DNA from: Reticulitermes lucifugus
Taxonomy: Eukaryota; Arthropoda; Insecta; Blattodea; Rhinotermitidae
NCBI GenBank assembly: GCA_026260175.1
Contig: JAKCWW010002808.1
Coordinates: 4,311 to 53,341 of the forward strand
Length of the DNA: 49,031 bases
Direction: 5' to 3'
In this document: positions 43,895 to 49,031 of the stretch, piece after piece
How positions within the stretch are numbered: the stretch's first letter is position 1
How the letters are laid out: each line of letters opens with the position of its first letter
Made by a program: the position numbers and the translations under genes
The notes under the pieces: generated by a model
What the model saw: only the letters and a program-made list of their open reading frames with translations
Databases searched by the model: none
Told to the model about the DNA's origin: nothing

Positions 43895-44850
43895 GCATCT
43901 GTCTTCAAGGCACATGAAGGGACCTCAGAAACGTTGGTACCTTCCTACCGAACTGTAGGAAATTACATAACACAACACAGTGAACATAATTTTTAAAGCC
44001 GTGTTACCTCAAATCTCAAGGATTGATTGATTTCTGGTGATCTTTGTAAAATAACATTGTCGCTTCTTTAAGTCTACATAAATCATCACTACATAAAAAA
44101 TACAGCAACTGGAAAAACTCTGGAATAAAGCCGTGAGGTATTTGTTTGACACACAAAGGCTTCCTGCCTGCGCAATATTAGAGATCGTAAGAGGTTGCCA
44201 GTTTTTCTTTCGCTGAAATGCGACTTGCATGTAGACGCTTTGACATATTCAATCCTGACTAGACATTGTGTAGCAATGGAAAATGAAAAATAAATTGCTT
44301 TTGCTTTTCTCTCTTGCCTTTTTGACTCTTAAATTCCCACTTTGGGAATTTACACACACACACCCACACACACTCATTTGATTACAGTACGCACGTTACT
44401 CTGTTGCTCAACAAACATGAATCACTATGATTTCTCTGGAGATACGATTTGAAGCAAGCGGTATATAAGATCTTAATTTTCTTTCAACACTGATTCTAAG
44501 AAACGAAGTCTCCTCTTACCAGCATGCTTTGTAAGACATTTTCAAAAACAGCGTAAACTACTGTAGTTTCCACAAAGTTTATAGGAATTGAAACTGAACA
44601 AACAGGATAACTCACATACTGCGGCTGATGTAAATAGATTAATTGATTTTCTTCCTAAATATTAACTGGGAATCTCACATACTTCTTATGGTAATTTAGT
44701 ACGAAATGTGCATGGTGAAATCTGTTCAAATTTTTTTGCGAATTTGTATTTTTAGGGACGATATTTTTTCACCGCTCGCGACACATGAGGCTAACAACAG
44801 AACGTGAAAAATGAAGTGTTCGCTCTTCTAGTATGTTGCGCGGCGCAGGT
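43895..44850. other. Unannotated stretch with a CA microsatellite
   Basis: No gene is recognised. An interrupted (CA)n run lies at 44351-44374. Confidence 0.5.
44351..44374. repeat. Interrupted (CA)n microsatellite
   Basis: ACACACACAC, a CCC interruption, then ACACACAC. Confidence 0.9.
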
Positions 44851-44985
44851 TATTACGCTGTTACCAACATTTAGGGGCAAAATCTACTCCATGTGTAAGG
44901 GTTAAGCAGTTCAAGAAGACCGAATTTTCGGGGAAACGTCGGTAACCAATCACCAGTCCACGCCACAAAACATCCAGAAGAGCGA
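44845..44985. mobile_element. Decayed fold-back with hammerhead-like arm
   Basis: Left arm ttattacgctgttaccaaca (44850 onward) pairs loosely with the right arm around gaaacgtcggtaaccaatca (44935 onward). The right arm keeps a perfect stem II hairpin (CCGAA-TT-TTCGG) before GAAACGTC-GG, but the CUGANGA block reads CAAGAAGA. The related half-motif gggaaaatgtcggttcc lies at 45170. Confidence 0.5.
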
Positions 44986-44989
44986 TGAC

Positions 44990-45665
44990 CGCCACTACGC
45001 CGCGTCCGAAGCCTGACACTTCGCGTATAAAGTGAAGTAACTGAATGAACATACAAGTCTAATATAATTCTATGTTGTTTTGACGAAGCTGTATCACAGT
45101 TGATGTTATTCAGCATTTGGACTTCTTCAAATATTTAGTGTTAAAATAAAAATGAAAACACAATTTTTCGGGAAAATGTCGGTTCCAGTCGTCGAGGAAA
45201 AGAATAAGGGAAATCACTTCTCCTTTGGGTCCGAAAGGGAATCTGTACTAAAACTCTCGGCAAATCTTTATGTTTTGCCTGAGGACGGCTATTGAACCTG
45301 TCTCTACAAGATATTTCAAATTTACTTTAAAAACGGGACGATACGCGAAGTTGAAAGATTTAATAATTCCAAATTATACACTGGAGCTTAAAAACTCATA
45401 CTCTTCACCAGATATTATTAGGCCTAGAGTGATTTAGCTGAGGACCAGACGCGCTGAATATGTAGCATGAACAGGTGTGTGGGAAACCGCTTACAAAATT
45501 TCAGCCGGAAGAGATCTGGGTCTGGAAGTGTAAAATAGCTTTCCCTATCCGACACAGCTGAGTAGGTCGCCCCTTGCTCTTTTGCCTGAAAACGCGGGTC
45601 GATTCTGTAGACAATACACTGGTTTCTAAGTTTCACTTTAAACACTTGCCAATGGACAGAGTCTG
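44990..45665. other. Unannotated stretch
   Basis: No gene is seen. One hammerhead-like half motif lies near 45170. A CTGAGGA at 45279-45285 lacks a following GAAA. Confidence 0.45.
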
Positions 45666-45669
45666 GATA

Positions 45670-45716
45670 GTCACAGCCTCAACTTATGCTTTAAAAGCAT
45701 AAGTTGAGGCTGTGAC
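45670..45716. repeat. 47-bp perfect palindrome
   Basis: gtcacagcctcaacttatgc plus ttt (45670-45692) is followed after one base by its exact inverted copy (45694-45716). No hammerhead core or coding sequence is associated. It could be a tiny fold-back element or a template-switch product. Confidence 0.9.
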
Positions 45717-45719
45717 CGT

Positions 45720-47100
45720 CCCTCTTGTGTTTTTTTCCAGTACCACCTTACCGATTTCGATTAAATTTTATATTTATATAAAAAGACCTGATAGGTTAAA
45801 TTAATTTTGTTTCTTGTCGGTTCAGTATATGCCGTAGGCTACCTAATCTAGCCTGCTTTATACACTGGATATCGTGATACAGTTGGTGTCAATCCTACTT
45901 CGTGTTCTGCAGAGTTCGAATACGTATCAAGGCCTATACACCGGTTGTCCTGAGGTCTTAAGCCGCAGTCTGAGATGGGGCAAACTATGAAGGACTTTGA
46001 GAAATAAATGTGGTACACACGACTAATTCCTTGAGAAATATAGCGTGTCGTACCTGTAAATCTGGTAGGTTTATCTCACATGAACAAAGTTCTTAATAAA
46101 CATTTAAATTATCATCTTCATCATGTGATAAATGTGTTGTTGTTTTTAATACATTCACATGTGAAATACTCGTATTTAAGAGCGTATGATTACAGACAGC
46201 CTCGAATAACGTGTGGCTTGGACAGTGAATGACTGCAAATTTTAATGTTGCATGAGTCTTTTGCTGTCTGAGTTTTAATTTAATATCTGTTCTTCAAAAT
46301 TTCCTTCGTGATTGGATTTTGATGGCGGAGGAGACTATTGAATTATATTTTCATTGTAATTACGCGCTACCAAATGTTATTTCACAGCATTTTCTCTATG
46401 TAGATACTGCGTATCTATCATTCAGTAAATTCATTTTATAAAAGGTGGAAGAGTTAAAGGCGGAAAAAAGAGTGAGTGAGAATGACAAAGATTTGGAAAG
46501 AGATACATAAGAGAAAAGGAATTTTAATTAGTGGACGTTATCTGCGTAATTAGACATGGCCTGTCATTTCATTAAGGCTTTTGGAACGCGAGAAAGGAAG
46601 CTAAAGGAAGGCGTTACAACTACGGAATATTTTTAATGACGCTCATAAACCACGTCACTAGAATGTCGTCTTCACCAGCAGGAAAAAATCCGATCTGCCA
46701 AGAAAATTAAAACCGAAAAATAGCGTTGAATTTCTTTTCGCATTCTAAAACAACCTTCACGTTCTCATGTAAGATTTAACTACCGTAAAGTAGTTTAACG
46801 ACTCTAGCTTAGCATAGGGTTCCGTTACAAGTAACTCAGCCTCAAGCCATACGATCAGCACATTTAACGGGCATGTCTGACTAAGAAGCAAAATTTGGTT
46901 TATGTTCATTCCTGACCTTGAAATTTACTATTAATTTGGTTGAAAGCACAGTACACCATTGAAATGTTATAACTAGACTGAGACTGAGTCCTTTAGCACT
47001 ACGAAATCGAAATAACACATAATATAATAGTCAATTAGAACACCAATCTTATGTTACGCATTTAATTTACATAAATACTAAATACGTTGAATTTTTAACA
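45720..47100. other. Unannotated A+T-rich stretch
   Basis: No gene, RNA or repeat is recognised and no long open frame is present. Confidence 0.5.
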
Positions 47101-47104
47101 AGTG

Positions 47105-47640
47105 AGGCAATGTACTTATAGCGTAATATTGAGGCGTGTTCGCGTAAGCATTATTGCCGTGGAAAAGCAATAAGTATTAGATAATGAGTGTGTGTCTGTA
47201 GCCTTATTTATCCAGCATGCAAAACGCATGCGCTCTATTATATTGTCACCTGTGGCCTGTTCGGCTGTACCAATTTCTCCACATTATCTCACAAATGGTA
47301 AGATGTTTGGGAAAAGTTTCTGAATATAAAATTTCTGTTTTGATTTTCTCTACAACTTATCTGAAACATTCTTCATTATAAGAAGAATTCAGAGAAATAT
47401 TATCACAAATGTACATAGATGTTCATGTAAAGTACCCGTTATTTTTATCAGATTATAATGAAAGCTGAATTTGCACGACAGATTTTAGAAAAATCCTCAA
47501 ATATCAAACTTCGTGAAGATCCGTCCAATGGGAGTCGAGTTGGTCCATGCGAACGGACAGACAGATAGACGGAGGGACAGACACACAAACATGACGAAGC
47601 TAATAGTCGCTTTTCTCAATTTTTTCGCCTAAAAATTCAT
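47105..47640 (+). repeat. Interspersed repeat R, copy 2
   Basis: Second copy of the repeat at 18715-19235, in the same orientation, about 28 kb away. Landmarks in order are attgaggcgtgttcgcgtaa, attgccgtggaaaagcaata, tgtagccttatttat, cagcatgcaaaacgcatgcg, tgtggcctgttcggct, cattataagaagaa, cgacagatttta and acggacagacagatagacgg. Here the end has extra gacaga units compared with copy 1. It has no coding potential. Confidence 0.85.
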
Positions 47641-47649
47641 ACAAAATGC

Positions 47650-48675
47650 AAACACGAAATTACATCCAAGAATTATGCGCTATGAGGCGGATGCAAATGT
47701 TCACACATTTCGCAAAAATCTTGTAATATTTTGAGTCAAGTTGATCATACTTAGGTCTAGTTTAGTTTAGTTACATTGTCTGTTTAATTTAGCCGTTATT
47801 CCTGGACTTATAAATCTTAATTTATACTTTAATTATGGCTATTAACACCCGATTAGTAAGTTATTAACTATTGCTTCTTATCGGATGTTTGTTGAAGCTA
47901 TACGATGTGTAATATTTATAGGAACTGAGTACATGCATGTTAGCTATAATTTAGCCATTTTATTTGTAATTCGAACGAGACAGACGTTGTACTAGATCAA
48001 AAACGTAACTCATGATTTGCGGAAATTTATTTTTCAACGTTTGGAATAGAGGAGTTAACCATTCCACCTGTCTTAGCATGGCATATTAATATCATAAGAA
48101 AAATAAACAAAGACTGTCCTCCTACTGTAATTCTCTGTACGACAATGGTGTTCATCAGCTCACCACCATAACGGCTATTCATACGATCAGCCTATAGACT
48201 GCATTAATCGATCTATGGCTACAATACTGGTCCCACCATGCCCACAGTTCCCAGGGTGCAGTAAATTTGATCTTGGTTCAGTGAACATTTCAGCAAAATA
48301 AATTGCAAATTATCTACTTTTATGAGGCATATATATTATAAAGTCGATGATTTGCAATTTATGTATGTATATACTCGTATATGTGTGTGTGTTCTCACAG
48401 CAATTATCTGTGTTGCATTATAAATGCATGCAGTGATGGCATTGCGGTATCATAATTGCTGTGTGCAATATCGTTTCTGTGTACTTTTAAGATTTGAGAA
48501 GGTTTAGTCTGCTGGAAATTCGGCTTTTCACATACAGATTTGAAATGCTTAGCACTCTAGTAATAAATGGCTGTGAAAGTGCCGTTATGAGCCTCTCTGC
48601 ATGTCTGTGCGCATGTAACGTTTCAAGAACTGTTGAAACGGTTTGCTTGATATATTGTGGGGTGAAGTTGTCGTT
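47650..48675. other. Unannotated stretch
   Basis: No gene or repeat is recognised. Confidence 0.5.
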
Positions 48676-48677
48676 GT

Positions 48678-48840
48678 GCAGGCCATGAAGGTGCGTATAT
48701 TTGAGAAAGGATTTTTCATCTCATAGAATTCTCAAACCCCTAGATTGAGGTGAGTGATCAGCCTCACGTCTCGGCCGCTTTACCCCCGGCGAAAGAGTCC
48801 CTGGTCTTAAATGGGAGGCTGGATGTGTTATTTCGAGTAC
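48678..48840 (-). repeat. SINE fragment, subfamily A
   Basis: tgcaggccatgaaggtgcg (48678 onward), then tgatcagcctcacgtctcgg, ccgctttacccccggcgaaa and gagtccctgg, and aaatgggaggctgg match the 3' half and body of the minus-strand SINE. The tRNA-like head is not recognisable. Confidence 0.75.
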
Positions 48841-49031
48841 TCAGGGCAGTGAACATCAGTATTGTAGTCTTGTGGCCTTTGGCACCTTCTTCTCTGGTAA
48901 TTTGTTACCATTATTTGAGACGAGGATATTGTATCCATTATTTTCCCTGAAGATCTAGGCAATATAACGTCACAAATTTACCAACACATGCACTTTCACT
49001 ATTAAAAATTAATAGTTTGTTAAAATGCCCT

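Noticed and set aside
45279..45330. CTGAGGA core suggestive of another hammerhead
   Set aside because: No GAAA follows at a workable distance and no stem II pairing was found.

Overview
The window reads as intergenic or intronic DNA from an arthropod nuclear genome, most likely an insect. It is A+T-rich, full of simple repeats, and carries two scaffold-style irregularities: a 73-base N gap and a cluster of isolated Ns. The tRNA-derived SINE whose chance translations contain GVKRPGR-like strings is, from memory, widespread in insect assemblies, and a cockroach, termite or stick-insect type genome would fit. The lineage is a guess. I found no intact host gene, tRNA or rRNA. The longest open frames are short and lie in repeats or simple sequence.

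Layout. 0-7.5 kb: SINE fragments at 1, 3.96 and 4.43 kb, a decayed minisatellite at 1.8-2.1 kb, LINE reverse-transcriptase remnants at 3.15 and 5.7-6.1 kb, a hammerhead-like motif at 3.8 kb and a SINE at 7.2 kb. 7.5-11 kb: almost featureless. 11.9-15.8 kb: several hammerhead-like motifs, including a complete fold-back element at 12.31-12.68 kb, a SINE at 13.5 kb and two LINE remnants. 16.8-19.2 kb: N gap, Helitron helicase tail, a tandem duplication and the first copy of a repeat of about 500 bp that recurs at 47.1 kb. 21-26.7 kb: a small inverted-repeat element, long trinucleotide repeats, a SINE, the best fold-back hammerhead element (23.83-24.20 kb), a perfect 40-bp palindrome, a 27-bp satellite and a full SINE. 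27.5-36.7 kb: more fold-backs, a Penelope-like reverse-transcriptase fragment at 30.0 kb followed by a hammerhead and tail, a LINE fragment and a dead mariner-type transposase. 37-49 kb: SINEs, fold-backs, a LINE fragment, a 47-bp palindrome and the second copy of the long repeat.

The most interesting theme is the density of hammerhead-ribozyme-like cores (CUGANGA, stem II, GAAA). They occur singly and, repeatedly, as inverted back-to-back pairs. In the best copies stem II and stem I pair well, and stem III is a self-complementary 4-8 nt stretch (ACGU, ACAUGU or ACAUAUGU). That design favours two ribozymes acting as a dimer. Two fold-backs are flanked by direct repeats of 12 to about 18 bp and carry a one-sided tail with TGCACGGTGA placed 70-90 bp past the cleavage site. 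A related tail lies 84 bp past a third hammerhead, which itself sits about 360 bp downstream of a Penelope-like reverse-transcriptase remnant. Penelope-like elements are known to carry hammerheads in terminal repeats that can be inverted, with one-sided tails and variable target duplications. I therefore infer that these are non-autonomous Penelope-derived or retrozyme-like elements, in several families, some of which may still make self-cleaving RNA.
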